Positions 10,477 to 21,736 of a DNA stretch of 64,000 nt are shown piece after piece. Both the position numbers and the translations under genes were made by a program. Each line of letters opens with the position of its first letter. The stretch's first letter is position 1. The DNA lies in assembly GCA_011800155.1 (NCBI GenBank), contig CM022375.1:124001-188000 (forward strand), written 5' to 3'. The notes beneath the pieces were generated by a model. The model saw only the letters and a program-made list of their open reading frames with translations. It did not search any database and was not told the DNA's origin. The DNA comes from Flammulina velutipes. Its lineage: Eukaryota; Basidiomycota; Agaricomycetes; Agaricales; Physalacriaceae.

Positions 10477-13426
10477 CTAATATGGACGCACATATTCCGA
10501 AAGAACATGAAGGAGGCGATTCCAGTCAACAGATTGAGGCAGTAATTGCAGTGCCTTCATCAGATGCATCTTCCACTCCCACCCGTCGAGGCCCTGAATT
10601 TGGAGCGACAGCTTGACGATGTCAGCGTGGATGTATGCCCCAATCGTCTCGAAGCTCTCCCTGAGGTGGCCCAAGCCATTTTTGTCCAGCAGGGCAATGA
10701 CCTCAGTGTGAACAAAGTGCTCGATGGGCGGTTTGTACCATCCGGGATATTCAGTGGTCTCGACGGGAGATTCAATGGCTATATGGACGGTAAGTAAGTG
10801 AAAGAAAATGATAGAACTGAACACGTACGGATGTACATGAGAGCCGCTCCAAGACGATAGTTCATCAGGATGGGACGATGGGCTCGAAGCATTTCTCTAA
10901 TTTTACTATGATGGCGTTCAGTAACATAGCAATGAGTAGGACATTTAACTTACCGCTGCGCGCTTTCGGCTTGTTGCACCGGCGTTTCTTCCATCTCCTC
11001 GTCCTCATCTACATCGGAGCTGTCCACGCGCGTGAGCGAAAAGTACGAAAAGACCTATTAGAAAATGAGCGGCTCACTATTGAGAGTTCGCAATTATCTG
11101 TCGCAGCCTGGCTGCTTTGGCTTCCTCCAGTATTTGACGGACCTTGGCTGCCTTGCTGTCCACACTATGACTGTGGGTTAGTACAAAGGGGCCACCCTAT
11201 GCTGTACCCATAATTCAATTTAGAGGGTAATAGCGGGGCCCGCTATTCCAATTTAGACGGCTAATTACCGCCCGCAAGCTACCGCTTAAATTGAAATTTG
11301 GGAAACCCGCTGATATAATCCCTAGCCTAGCCCGGGATTTCCCAATTGGGAGGGAATGATGCAATGGGCTGTAGCCCCAGGGGAATGCAGATCAGGGGAA
11401 TGATAGCATTGATGGATTGATGATGAGATGAGATGTGAGATAGCTGATGGGGGATTGATAGCAGGATACCAGGGTACCAGCATAAATGCTGGGCTATTGC
11501 CAGGACATAGGGTGGGGATGGGTGATGTATATAGAGGATATAAATTGGAAAGTCTTGTAAAGAGCAGGAATAGGTAGGGGCAGATGGTAGCTGCTGAAAC
11601 CAGCAATGAACGATGTGTGGCGCATTTTTGACGAGGAGCACATACCTCGGATCCACCAGGCGTTGGTATGGCTGTATTCCCCTTAAAATTTAGTTGTGTG
11701 CAGCATAAAGAACCATGTAAAAAGACGAAGAACTGGCTGAGAAACAAGCCAAACATTATTGAAAATCCCTTAAAAAGCACCAAAAAGGGAGCAGCACTTT
11801 GCCCTCGTCTGGGGCTGACCTGGAACCACTTGTAGGTCGTCCAGACACCTTTGGGGCATTGTATATGTCACTCAGTTAGGTCCCCATGTCAACAGAACCC
11901 TTGGATATGATGAAAATGCCAAAAACCCGGACCACTCAGCTTGGGGCCACACTATCAACTTGCCATGACCTGGGGACACCTTATATTCGAAGATATATGT
12001 ATATAATGCTCTAATCATGAGTTAGATGAGGTCTGGAGTGTGAAAAATGCGGTCAAAACCTTTGGTATACCCCAAATAATGTCCCCCAAGAAAGCACACA
12101 TACCATCAACTTCCCCTGACCTCTGGGTCGTTCCAATGTGTTCTATTATTATTATAGATGATGTATTAGCACTCCATAGGTGTCCCCAGTATGTCAAAAT
12201 GCGAATATAAGTGATACAATAATTTCTATCCCCTCCTTCTACACCAAGAACCACCCCAACTATCACACATCTGAGAGGTGGACTATTGATTTTAACATCA
12301 TACAATGTGTATTTAGCATCCCAGAATATGTCCCAGGTTGAACACCCTTCAATATAGAGCATGGACATTTGAGAATTAGTACAAAGATCATATTCTCACC
12401 ATGTACCAAAGGGGTGTATCTTCGAGGTCTACCTGTGACCTGGGCCCCAAGATATCATCTATATGATGTCAAATGACTATTAGAACAGTCCTAAAGATGT
12501 AAATATGCGAACCAGTGGGTGTACTTGAGGAGGAAGGGTGAATAAGGGTTCACCTAGTATCATGAATGTTCGCATTTTGACATACTGGGAACACCTCTGG
12601 GGTGTTATTACATCATCTATAATGATAATAGAACACATTGGGACGCCCGGGCTAGGCTAGGGATTATATCAGTGGGTTTCCCAAATTTCAATTTAAGCGG
12701 TAGCTTGCGGGCGGTAATTAGCCGTCTAAATTGGAATAGCGGGCCCCGCTATTACCCTCTAAATTGAATTATGGGTACATCATAGGGTGAAGGGGCGAGA
12801 ACAAAATTTAGTGGACGTACTGCATGGGGTGGCGGGCTGCTGCTTCGATCTCCTCTTCGTCAGAGCTGTACGCGCTAGTTGATAGTCAGGGCGAATAAGC
12901 TGCTGACAAATTTTTGACCAACGTACGCCACGGGTATGTCAACCGTTTCCTCTTCGTCTTCGTTCTCCTCCTCCGAGCCGTCCGCACTAGGGGACGTAGA
13001 GGCGAGAGGGGCAGCCGGTGCTGCGTGCGGGTTACCTTGGGAGGAGGCCTGACGGTATCTCAATTCTGGCACAGGGGCAGAATGGGAAGGTATGGCCTTC
13101 TTCACGCCCAAAGACGACGAAGCAGAGGCTTTCTTAGACGACGACGCAGAGGCTTGCTTGGAGCCCAAGGACGAACACTTGAATTGCTTGGGACGCGACG
13201 ATGCGGACGGCTGCAGAGAACCCTTGGACGAAATCGAGGCCCTCTTCGAATCGTGGGTTGCCTTCGTATAAGCCAAGAGAGACTGCCTTTGACCAGGCAT
13301 CCGAAGCAAGGGTGGCTTGCCCACTGAGAGCTTTCCTTTGGGGGAACGAAGGGCGGAAAGGCGATGAATGGCGGCAACCTTCCCAGGCGACGTGATGAGT
13401 TCGACATCGGGGTCTGGTTTGGTCAT
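10477..13426 (-). CDS. Hypothetical Ser-rich protein whose intron is invaded by a transposon
   Basis: Start at the ATG at 13424-13426 (MTKPDPDVELITSPGK). The first 160 residues are low-complexity, rich in Ser, Lys and Ala, then acidic (EEENEDEEETVDIPVAY). A 50-nt intron leads to SSDEEEIEAAARHPMQ near 12822. The next donor, GTACGT at about 12818, pairs with an acceptor near 11166, but the DNA between holds a 1.6-kb transposon at 11193-12789. Exons resume as KAAKVRQILEEAKAARLRQ, then SSDVDEDEEMEETPVQQAES, REMLRAHRPILMNYRLGAAL and a folded-looking C-terminus (WYKPPIEHFVHTEVIALLDK) ending at 10477. Family not recognised. If the transposon is spliced out with the intron the protein would be unchanged. 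Confidence 0.6.
11193..12789. mobile_element. hAT-like non-autonomous element, long terminal inverted repeats, 7-bp target duplication
   Basis: Inverted repeats of about 145 bp start CACCCTATG at 11193 and end CATAGGGTG at 12789; the two arms are nearly identical (differences seen at position 10 and in CCCGCTG/CCCACTG). AAGGGGC flanks both sides (11186-11192 and 12790-12796). No transposase is encoded. About 11340-11790 is related to sequence at 32.9-33.4 kb, outside any such element, so it looks like captured DNA. The element sits in an intron of the hypothetical gene on the minus strand. Confidence 0.85.
12126..12641. repeat. Imperfect internal inverted repeat within the 11.2-12.8 kb element
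   Basis: About 75 bp at 12126-12205 (CCAATGTGTTCTATTAT, then CAGTATGTCAAAATGCG) recur in reverse complement at about 12565-12641. This gives the element a second, inner hairpin set besides its terminal repeats. Confidence 0.75.
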
Positions 13427-13465
13427 GGTGGTAAGTAGGAAGGTAGGAGTGACCGGCGTGATTTT

Positions 13466-14080
13466 GTACCTATCCATTTCCAACAAACAAGCCCGGCGGA
13501 TAAGGCCCGCATGGGGCTGACCCACACGTTAACGAGTCCCCGACTTCGGTGCTGCTTTGAAGGGAGGTACCAGAGAGCGGCAGGGCGTGTGAGTGCCCGT
13601 ATGGACGTGAGCCTTGAGGAGACGTCCATTTGTCTTCGTCATTGCCAAAGGGTAGCCCAAGGCAAATGCTAGTGCATCGGTGGTCTAATAAGATGTCGTC
13701 AGTTCGCGATTGCAGTAGATTGGGCAGAAACATCCGTGGTAGGAGTGTAGATCTCCCCAGAGTAACGTTCTCTCGCCTGTTGGGGTACCATTAAGCTTGT
13801 AGTGCCGCTCCAAAACAATAGGCGTGCTAGTAGGGCGATGCAAGTGTATCCGAGAATTGGAACATGGAGAGCATTCATAGGTGATGTATAGGTCCTCGTC
13901 GGCGCGAGGATTGGTATTATGAACGATAATCGACTGAAAAAAGGAGGCCCAGGACAAAGGATGATGGTCAAAGCAGAGAAACGAGTGCTTGAGAACGACC
14001 GGCCCGATCATCCGACGTCTTCGGAGGACGATATAGGTAGATCTAGAGCACCGATAGTCTTCGGAGTAGGCGGGATACAA
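13466..14080 (-). CDS. Unrecognised minus-strand coding stretch
   Basis: An open frame opens at the ATG at 14080 (MYPAYSEDYRCSRSTYIVLR) and runs to 13685, followed after a probable splice by a frame with LPFGNDEDKWTSPQGSRPYG and LTCGSAPCGPYPPGL down to about 13470. Both parts have protein-like composition. They lie just upstream of the Ser-rich hypothetical gene on the same strand and could be its 5' exons or a separate gene. No family was recognised. Confidence 0.35.
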
Positions 14081-15193
14081 TTGTGTGCGTGAGATGTATC
14101 ACCGCTTAAAAAAAATGTGTAAAATGTCATTTTAAGGGTTTGACCTAGAATGACTTTTCCTTAAGGTAAGAATGAAAGATACCTTCTGACGAACTAACAT
14201 TGAAAACAGCTTTCACAACCTTTACTTAGTCAGGAACAACCCTCCAAGGCATTGAGTTGGGTCTAGATGAAGTGTGAATGTCGTTGGAGTACTCTTCACG
14301 GACTGTCCAGCAATGTTGACATGAATTGTGTGTTAAATAAGATACAGAAACTCCAGTTTGACCGCGGATACAGTGACTATAACTGCTAAGCATTTGTCAG
14401 GTGGTATTTTGCAAGTGTCACTCTCATATCGTCCGACAGAATTGACGTTTTGGAGGATGGTGCGCCACATTCGGGAATTCCCGAGGGTCAATTGATGGGT
14501 CGTAGATACAGAATGTCACGTCTAGTATGTCTACGTCGTTGTTGCACACAGGTAAGGATAAATTAGTGTGATTCCTATACGAGCGGAAGAGTTCATATTC
14601 GACTGAGAAAAGGTGGTGTACATTGTATCGAGAACATGGTATATTTGAAACTAGATGCCAACTGCCTTTATAAACCCAGACACTGCTGCCTGATTGTATG
14701 CTCTGTGAGCCGACATTTCGTCACCGTAGGAGTTTTGGACTGCGCCAGGGACGCCAACAGTGAGCACAGCACATTGGATGCTGAGATGGTCCGTGAGTAC
14801 CTTAAACGCCACATCTGATGGAAAAACGCACAAGCAACGATAGTGTTGGAATCCGGTTGGCCGTGGCCGTAGATACAACTTGTTGATTACATAAACTAAT
14901 CCCTTCTTTATCTTTTACCATCATCTTCGTCCGACTTCGTCTATCGTCGCGTCCCGCGGTCTGTGCCTCCGAGCCAAACCTGCCGTCGTCGAGGCCGTCA
15001 ACCCGCCTCCGATTTCTCCGCCCTCAACAGGTTATGGGCCCCGCGCTCTAGGCACATCCCGTTGACTGTCAAGGCATCACATACCCATTCCATTTCCTTG
15101 CCCTCGTCTCTGGCACATCCTGGCAACCCCAGCTGTGCACTCCTCTGTCTTCTTTATGCATCTTAGCATCCCATCTCTGCTGGACTTGTCTCG
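14081..15193. other. Gene-free stretch
   Basis: No coding region, RNA gene or clear transposon ends were recognised. A short palindrome, CGGGAATTCCCG, lies near 14474. Confidence 0.4.
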
Positions 15194-16008
15194 AATGATG
15201 AAGGTCATATGGCCCAGGGCACAATGAGGTTCACGGGGCCCGCCAACGTGGCGGCCGCTCCTGTGGCGGGTAAAATACAGTAAACCAGCTTTAGTCATGC
15301 TCTTTAGAAATACCTATATAATACACTCGTTAGCATACTGTAAACTAGCTTAGACCCCCAGTAGATGCAGCCCACAAAGCAGTATTTACCGTCGGTTAGC
15401 TCGATAGGATTGAATAGAAGTTCTGTCACATAGGTGACTTTGAATCTGAAAGCAAAAGGAACTTAGAGCCATTGGAGCTACTTTGAGTAATTGAAGTTTA
15501 GCCATTGTCTGTGCCATCGACGTTCCCGGCGCTGTCTCAGAACAGTCATCTAACTACTTGAAAGAATCTGATTGGAAGACCCAGTCCCCGTTGAGTGTGG
15601 TTTAGACTGCAGCTAAGCTATCGTTTTAAGCCGCGGACAGAGTCCGTTGAGTCTTAGAGCACTAGATAGATACCAGGGTATCTGGACGCAGACCTCTTAG
15701 CGTGGTTGAAGATTGACGGACCGGTTGGAGCTTTATTAAGTCTGCCTCACGCATCCCAATCGGCCTGTGACTCTTGTTGGCCTCTAGTTTTCAACTAAAG
15801 ATCAGATCCCTGTTACCCCTCGAACTTGTTATACATTTTGAACCATTGCAATCGAACCCCCATACCTTCCCGAAACCCCAAAGCCCAGTTCATCGAACTT
15901 TAAACAATTAAAAGCAGACCCGCTATCGAAGCGGACTTGCATTTCCACGCCTACTTGTTAGTGTGTGTGTGTGTGTGATTTGGTGGTGTTCTTTTGCACT
16001 GCTCATCA
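15194..16008 (+). mobile_element. Block repeat, copy A (5'-truncated, LTR-like)
   Basis: From AATGATGAAGGTCATA this matches block copies B (20.9-21.7 kb) and C (24.8-25.6 kb, reversed) at high identity, but it starts part-way in and keeps the common 3' end: a (GT)n run, TTTGGTGGTGTTCTTTTGCA, then CTGCTCATCA. Around 15610-15690 it differs strongly from B and C, so it is an older or divergent copy. It lies next to a minus-strand gene that ends abruptly at an intron donor at 16068. Confidence 0.75.
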
Positions 16009-16067
16009 GCGGTGACGCTTGAAAAATATATTTTAGAATTCATAAGACGGAGGGGGCAGTAAAGGGA

Positions 16068-16408
16068 CTAACCTGTCAAGAAGGACACCAACACGGCTGC
16101 CACGAATGACGACGTAGAAAGTGGGTAATTTGTTCCCATCGATGAGACTCGCAGAGATGCGAACAGGTTGAATGTCCAGGGGGGAACCTGGTCAAAGGCG
16201 CGACCAACTATCCAAGGATACGACACATCGCGATACGTGGCATTAGCCTCATCAATGTATGGGGGACCACGGTCGAGAGACGCTGAATAGAGTGAGATTA
16301 ACGCTACGTCAGAAGAGAAACACACATACGGAGAGAGATGCTCTTCTCCGAAGACTGAGCCGCTGGATTGCCAGCGGCGTAGCCTTGGAAGGGGAGGAAG
16401 TTGGACAT
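16068..16408 (-). pseudogene. 5' part of a small hypothetical gene, cut off near block copy A
   Basis: Start at the ATG at 16406-16408 (MSNFLPFQGYAAGNPAAQSS). An intron of 47 nt (GTATGT..TTCAG) joins in phase to SLDRGPPYIDEANATYRDVS, YPWIVGRAFDQVPPWTFNLF and a hydrophobic end SSFVAAVLVSFLTG, which could be one membrane segment. The frame ends at GGTTAG, which also reads as a splice donor, so the gene probably continued downstream into what is now block copy A. Family not recognised. Confidence 0.45.
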
Positions 16409-16574
16409 GATGTTTGAAACAAGGAGAGATGGAGAAGGAAAATCAGCCAGGCGTTGGAATAAAAAGAAGGCGTCCACGTGTATTATTGAGGCCATATCTG
16501 GGTTTGTGGCATATTTGAATATCATACGCCCTGGCCATACGAACGACGGTGCGAGATCCGCCCCATGTAGAGCT

Positions 16575-17445
16575 TAAAAGTCCGGTCCGGTCCGGTCTTT
16601 TTATCTTAAAATTTGAGGACCGCAGACCGGCCGGTCCTCAGATTTTCTCAGATTTCAAGGACCGCAGACCGGGACCGGTCCTAAATCAGGACCGCTAGGA
16701 CCACAGTCCGGTTATAGCAGTTAGACCGGTCAGACCGTTCAACGGTCCGGACTGCAGTTAAACCAGTCAAACTGGTGCATTTTTGTCAAAAGACTCGTGT
16801 CTTTGCAAGTTTTTTGATTTTATTGAGTTTATATCAACATATTATCACTAATCTTCTTAATAAAAGATCATTCTAATAATTAATTGCATGTTTTGAAAAT
16901 AGTTGAGTGAAGTGTGGGAACACAGAACTGGACCAACATCTTTCCACAGTAGGCCGTACTAGTATAATACTCGTCCAGTAATTCAATAAGAACCAGTCTT
17001 CTACTGTATATCTCACTATCTTGTCTATTTCAGATGCATCTAGAACAGTATATGTATGCTAGAAAATTGTCAAATGTAAGAAATCTATTGATCAGCACAT
17101 ATTACACTACTAGATAGTAGCTTTTGATGTAGTAGTGCTGCATAAACTCTTTTGTAATATGTTCTATATGTCTATTATAGCTTTCTATTTCCATTATAAT
17201 CTCACTTAGGACCCAAAGCCCCAGCTTCTAGAGCATGAGTATTGATTCTGTATCATATACTCTTCTGAACTGGTTCAGGACCGGTCCTAGCAGTCTTTTA
17301 CCGGTCCTGTAAAATTCTCTCTTTTCCCAGGACCGCAGACCGTGACTGGTTCGAACCAGTACCCGGTCCTTATACGGTCCGGTCTTTTTTGGGTCCGGTC
17401 CAGTCCAGTTCACCGGTCATTGGCGGTCCTGTGAACCGGACCTTG
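16575..17445. mobile_element. Probable hAT-like non-autonomous element rich in GGTCCGGT motifs
   Basis: Ends resemble each other in inverse (AAGTCCGGTCCGG at the left, CCGGACCTT at the right). Both ends are filled with copies of GGTCCGG, GGACCGCAGACCG and ACCGGTCC, while the middle is AT-rich and empty. Clustered subterminal motifs are typical of transposase-binding sites in hAT elements. Target duplication is unclear (AGCTT occurs on both sides). Confidence 0.55.
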
Positions 17446-17599
17446 AAGCTTTAACTACCACGTCATTCCTACCAACAGAATTATTTTGTTGCCTCAGCTG
17501 TATCATAAACACAAATTCACAACATTGCGGCCAAAAAAAAGCCAAAAACAAAACAATCTTATTGTCTATCTGTGATAGCCATATAAGTCATCCACAGAA

Positions 17600-18375
17600 T
17601 GTCCGGCAGACAGTGACATTCACAATGCCCCTGCAAGTGGTATTGAAAGTTTAGGTGGTCCGGGAATGCCACTCCAGGTGTTATTGTGAGTACATCTTCT
17701 TGTGCCAAATGAAGAATATCTACAAGCACCATTGAGTGTGCGCTCTCAGGTGTCTTAAGAAGAACATCTGCTGATGTCATCAAGTAAACACCTCCAGATG
17801 CTTTTGGGAAGAAACCTATAGGTGTCATGAAGCACTAACCTCAGGTAGTGAATAAAACCAGTGGAGGAGAACAATGGTCCACAATATAACAAATCAACAT
17901 TAAACTATGATGTGTTCTGATTGCTGAATAGTTACATTACCTGCAAATTGTTGTGCTCCGGAGAGTGCCACGTTGGTTCAAGCCTCGCCTTTGACAACTT
18001 TTTGTCAGTAATTCAGTTGCGCTTGTGCTTTTCAGAGGGCTCTCAGGTATACTGAAAAGGTGCCTCCAGGTGTTTTTGTATATGCCTGAAGGTATCTTTT
18101 TACTGCACCTGAAGGTGGTTTCTGTACCCATCTAGAGTGAATTTGGGAGAAGTGGCCTGCGGTTGACACTGTTCTCACCTACAGTGTCATACACAAAAGA
18201 CCTGCAGGCGGTCAAGTTAGACCACTGCAGGCGCACCAGCAGTGAATCGTCAGGATACCAGATATATTGACACCCACAGGTGTAAGGACACTACAGGTGG
18301 GCCCCCTACAGGCGGCTAAAATGCATACCTGCAGGTGGCTATGCCAAGGTCACTGTCCGCCGAAGGTGTCTAGCG
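17600..18375. repeat. Cluster of degenerate CAGGTG/CAGGCGG motifs
   Basis: At least fifteen variants of CAGGTG, CAGGCGG or their complements occur here (for example CCTCCAGGTGTT, CTGCAGGCGG, CTACAGGTGGGCC, CCTGCAGGTGG). A CACTACAGGTGG stretch lies at about 18288. No ORF of note. It may be the end of a CACTA or similar element with subterminal repeats, but no paired end was found. Confidence 0.5.
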
Positions 18376-18539
18376 GACAACTTACAGCAAGACTAGCAAT
18401 CTGAATTCGAGTAAGGTGCGACACTCACGGCACTTCCTGGATCTTTATGTAAGGCCCGGAACATACGTCACATCTTAGACTGCTGAATTCAATTTATCTT
18501 CTGAGCCTTTGTGACTCTCTCACTTGAAGCTGAAAGAAA

Positions 18540-19651
18540 AGGCGGAACTGTCACAAATCACCTCTATTTTGCTCCCTCCCACCTCGGTCCCGACCTCGCC
18601 GAGGGTACGCCACACTCTTCCCTTTTCACATGTCAGACGCTCCGGACCGGGTTGGGAGACAACCCAATGATGTCATCGTGGCAGTACCTTTCCACACCAT
18701 AGAAAGACACAGCATGGAAAGACACAGCTACCACCCAGGCAGAGTTTGTACTCAGCCACATCACTCACTATTGCATCATCGGATTTCTCATGATCACATC
18801 ATTATTGCACCATTGATGCTCATTGTTCACATGAACACTTTATTTATATACACATGGCCTTTCTAGATAGTTCCTTAGTTTGTCCTCTTCGTCTCTGCAC
18901 TACTCGGACACTCCAGTACTGTATTGAGCCAGGCTTTCTCATACACTCAATCTACTTCTATCTGCTTATCTCTCTCATCGCTCTCTCTGTCTGATTGCAA
19001 CTTGGGTGGTTGTTTGGTAGGGTTTAAAGGTTAAGTCACTTAACTGGTCATTTTAGAGCAACTTAACCTGACCTGACTGCACACATTAACCGGACCCTGA
19101 GTGACTAGTCACTGTGAATGACTGGTTAAGGTTAATGGTTAAAGCATTTGAAGAACTTTAATGTGACTGTCAATGACTGGTCTTGACTGGTTATAACCAA
19201 TACTCTTGATACTCTCAATATATGAAGAGAAAAAGAGCTATAACACAAAGGTTTCTTACATATATAGTATATATATTATTAATAAAGTCTAATATACTAG
19301 TATTATGAAGAGAAAGACTAGAAAGCATAGACTTGAATGTGAAAAAGATAAATCAATAGATTCTGTGACCTAGGTTTAAATCTAAATTATAGGGTTAATA
19401 GAATATTAACCAGTTATAACCTGTTAATAACTGGTTATAACTGCATTAAGTTTTAACTGGTTATAGCCAGTTATAACTGAGTCTCGAGTGACTGGTTACA
19501 CTTATTGACTGGTCACGGTTAATGGTTAATCTACTTTCATGATATTGAATGACTGGTTAAGGTCAGGTTAATACAAAAAGTGGGTCATTAACCTGACTTA
19601 ACCTGATCTTTAAACCCTATTGTTTGGTTCACGCCAGACTTCGTCCTTGAC
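18540..19651 (+). mobile_element. LTR-like sequence D, interrupted by a hAT MITE
   Basis: The parts 18765-19017 and 19620-19651 are similar to 23350-23604: shared tracts include CCTTAGTTTGTCCTCTTCG, CAGTACTGTATTGAGCCAGG and TCCTTGACA. A 602-bp MITE sits between them and removing it restores continuity with the second copy. It is followed directly by gag-like and protease-like coding remnants, so it is probably the 5' LTR of a Ty3/gypsy element. The outer boundary is not sharp. Confidence 0.6.
19018..19619. mobile_element. hAT MITE, 602 bp, with 8-bp target duplication
   Basis: Terminal inverted repeat TAGGGTTTAAAG / CTTTAAACCCTA, flanked by the 8-bp duplication TTGTTTGG (19010-19017 and 19620-19627). 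The empty site is visible at 23.57 kb in LTR copy D', where the flanks are joined. The interior has many copies of ACTGGTTA and its complement and no coding capacity. TAGGG-type ends and 8-bp duplications are the hAT signature. Confidence 0.9.
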
Positions 19652-19668
19652 ACACAACATCTCCGTCT

Positions 19669-20068
19669 ACTGATACCACTGCCCCCGTCACTGACTCCAC
19701 CAACACCATCACCCAGATCAGTGTGGCGGCTAACCTTCTTCGTGGACTGCAGGGAGAGGATAAGGAGCAGGCAGTCGCATGTTTGAGAGATGTTGCTGGA
19801 TTGGATTTTTAAAGTGCTCCCCTACTGTAACGTTAGGCGGAGCTGTACGAAATTTTGCCATTTGTTCACCCAATCGATTCGCTGTATGATTACCCCATCC
19901 TTGTGAGTGTGTTCATCCCTTTAAGCTTCGAATGTTGGCAGTCACCCGCAACCGACAGACACCCTCAATCACGCTGGAACTCGAATTTTTTAGCAAACTT
20001 ACTGGCAAAAGAATCGTTGCACAAGCACTTGTTGATAGTGGGCTGAAGGCATCATTATTAATGCCCAG
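19669..20068 (+). pseudogene. Ty3/gypsy remnant: gag-like end and N-terminal half of the protease
   Basis: A short gag-like frame (ITQISVAANLLRGLQ, stop at 19812) is followed, from 19932, by TPSITLELEFFSKLTG and AQALVDSG. The latter is the catalytic DSG loop of a retropepsin, the aspartic protease that processes Gag-Pol. Homology stops at 20068, where block copy B begins. The C-terminal half of a gypsy protease is found on the other strand at 24.6-24.8 kb beside block copy C. The fragment cannot be functional as it stands. Confidence 0.55.
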
Positions 20069-21693
20069 TGATATGCCTTGTAATATTTGGATGGGCAAAG
20101 ACCCCATATTTTGTGATTTGGTACAAGGCAAACCAGGCAGAATGGACATAGGAAGAAGGCACTATGCGCGGAATATACCACTCCACACCAGGCTAGCAGT
20201 ACGGAGAAGGTCCTTGTTACTGGGACTCATCCTTGGAACCTTGAAGTCAGACCCTGGTTCGTACAGGCAATCGACCCCGCTCTCGAAGCGGGAGGAACCT
20301 AAAACTACAATACAAGTAACTCGACTTAGGTCGATCAATAAAACCAGTACTCAGTCTTGCACCCGCCATCGTGTTGGGTACTTAGAAATAAGGATCTCAC
20401 TCTTCCCAGAACAGTTCACGAACCATCCACCACACTTGGACGGACTTAGCTACCAAAACGCAGAGGACAGAGATCGACCATCGAATCCATCAAAGGCATG
20501 TCACGTCATGAGTCATGATCTCAGGGGAAGTAAACCTTATTCCTGAATCACGCTCCGACTCCTTGGATCTCATCAATATAATCCAGATCGGGCAGATCTT
20601 CCAGATCGAGCACAGAAACCCAAGTCCCTCTGTTGGATAGCATTCGGGCTCTGCATAGGAAGCGCCAGAGGCACTGTAGGACCCACCTAGGAGTTGAGCC
20701 GCCAACACGACGGGCCCGATTCCTGGGCGGGGCATTATTGGAAATAAGGCCTCTCTATCGAGAGAGGAAAAACACAAGACAACAGGGACCATGCGGGTGC
20801 TAATTGAAGGCCCGCGCGGATCACCTAAGAATGGAAAGATACACATGGAACAAGCATGCCAGCTGACCTTGGATCACTCAGGAGCTGTGTACCTGCGCGG
20901 TACGCCACTCCTCATTGGGTGCATCCAGGACAAATACCTGGCTAAGAATGATGAAGGCCATATAGCCCAGGGCACAATGAGGTTCACGGGGCCCGCCAAC
21001 GTGGCGGCCGCTCCTGTGGCGGGTAAAATACAGTAAACCAGCTTTAGTCACGCTCTTTAGAAATACCTATATAATACACTCGTTAGCATACTGTAAACTA
21101 GCTTAGACCCCCAGTAGACGCAGCCAACAAAGCAGTATTTACCGTCGGTTAGCTCGATAGGATTGAGTAGAAGTTCTGTCACATAGGTGACTTTGAATCT
21201 GAAAGCAAAAGGAACTTAGAGCCATTGGAGCTACTTTGAGTAATTGAAGTTTAGCCATTGCCTGTGCCATCGACGTTCCCGGCGCTGTCTCAGAACAGTC
21301 ATCTAACTACTTGAAAGAATCTGATTGGAAGACCCAGTCCCCATTGAGTGTGGTTTAGACTGTAGCTGAGCTATCCCTAAAAAGATAGACGTCAAGGTAT
21401 CTGGAGACAGACCTCTCAGTGTGGTTGAAGATTGTCGGACCAGTTGGAGCTTCATTAAGTCTGCCTCACGCATCCCAATTGGCCTGTGACTCTTGTTGGC
21501 CTCTAGTTTCCAACTAAAGATCAGATCCCTGTTACCCCTCGAACTTGTTATACATTTTGAACCATTGCAATCGAATCCCCATACCTTCCCGAAACCCCAA
21601 AGACCAGTTCATTGAACTCTAAACAATTAACAGCAGACCCACTATCGAAGCGGACTTGCATTTCCACGCCTACTAGTTAGTGTGTGGGTGTGT
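20069..21693 (+). mobile_element. Block repeat, copy B
   Basis: Begins TGATATGCCTTG directly inside a gypsy protease frame and is almost identical (roughly half a dozen differences noted in 1.6 kb) to copy C in reverse at 24.86-26.48 kb. It contains an 81-codon frame at 20791-21036 (MRVLIEGPRGSPKNGK) and longer open stretches shared exactly with C, none recognised. It loses the common 3' end after GTGTGTGGGTGTG, so it is slightly 3'-truncated. TG start and CA end in copy C suggest a long LTR. Confidence 0.7.
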
Positions 21694-21736
21694 CATGAAG
21701 CGCATCAATTTTGCTTCCCCCACCCCAGCCGTCAGG

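Noticed and set aside
20791..21036. 81-codon frame in block copies B and C as a conserved gene
   Set aside because: Its identity in both copies follows from the copies being nearly identical overall; copy A keeps only the end, and no domain is seen.
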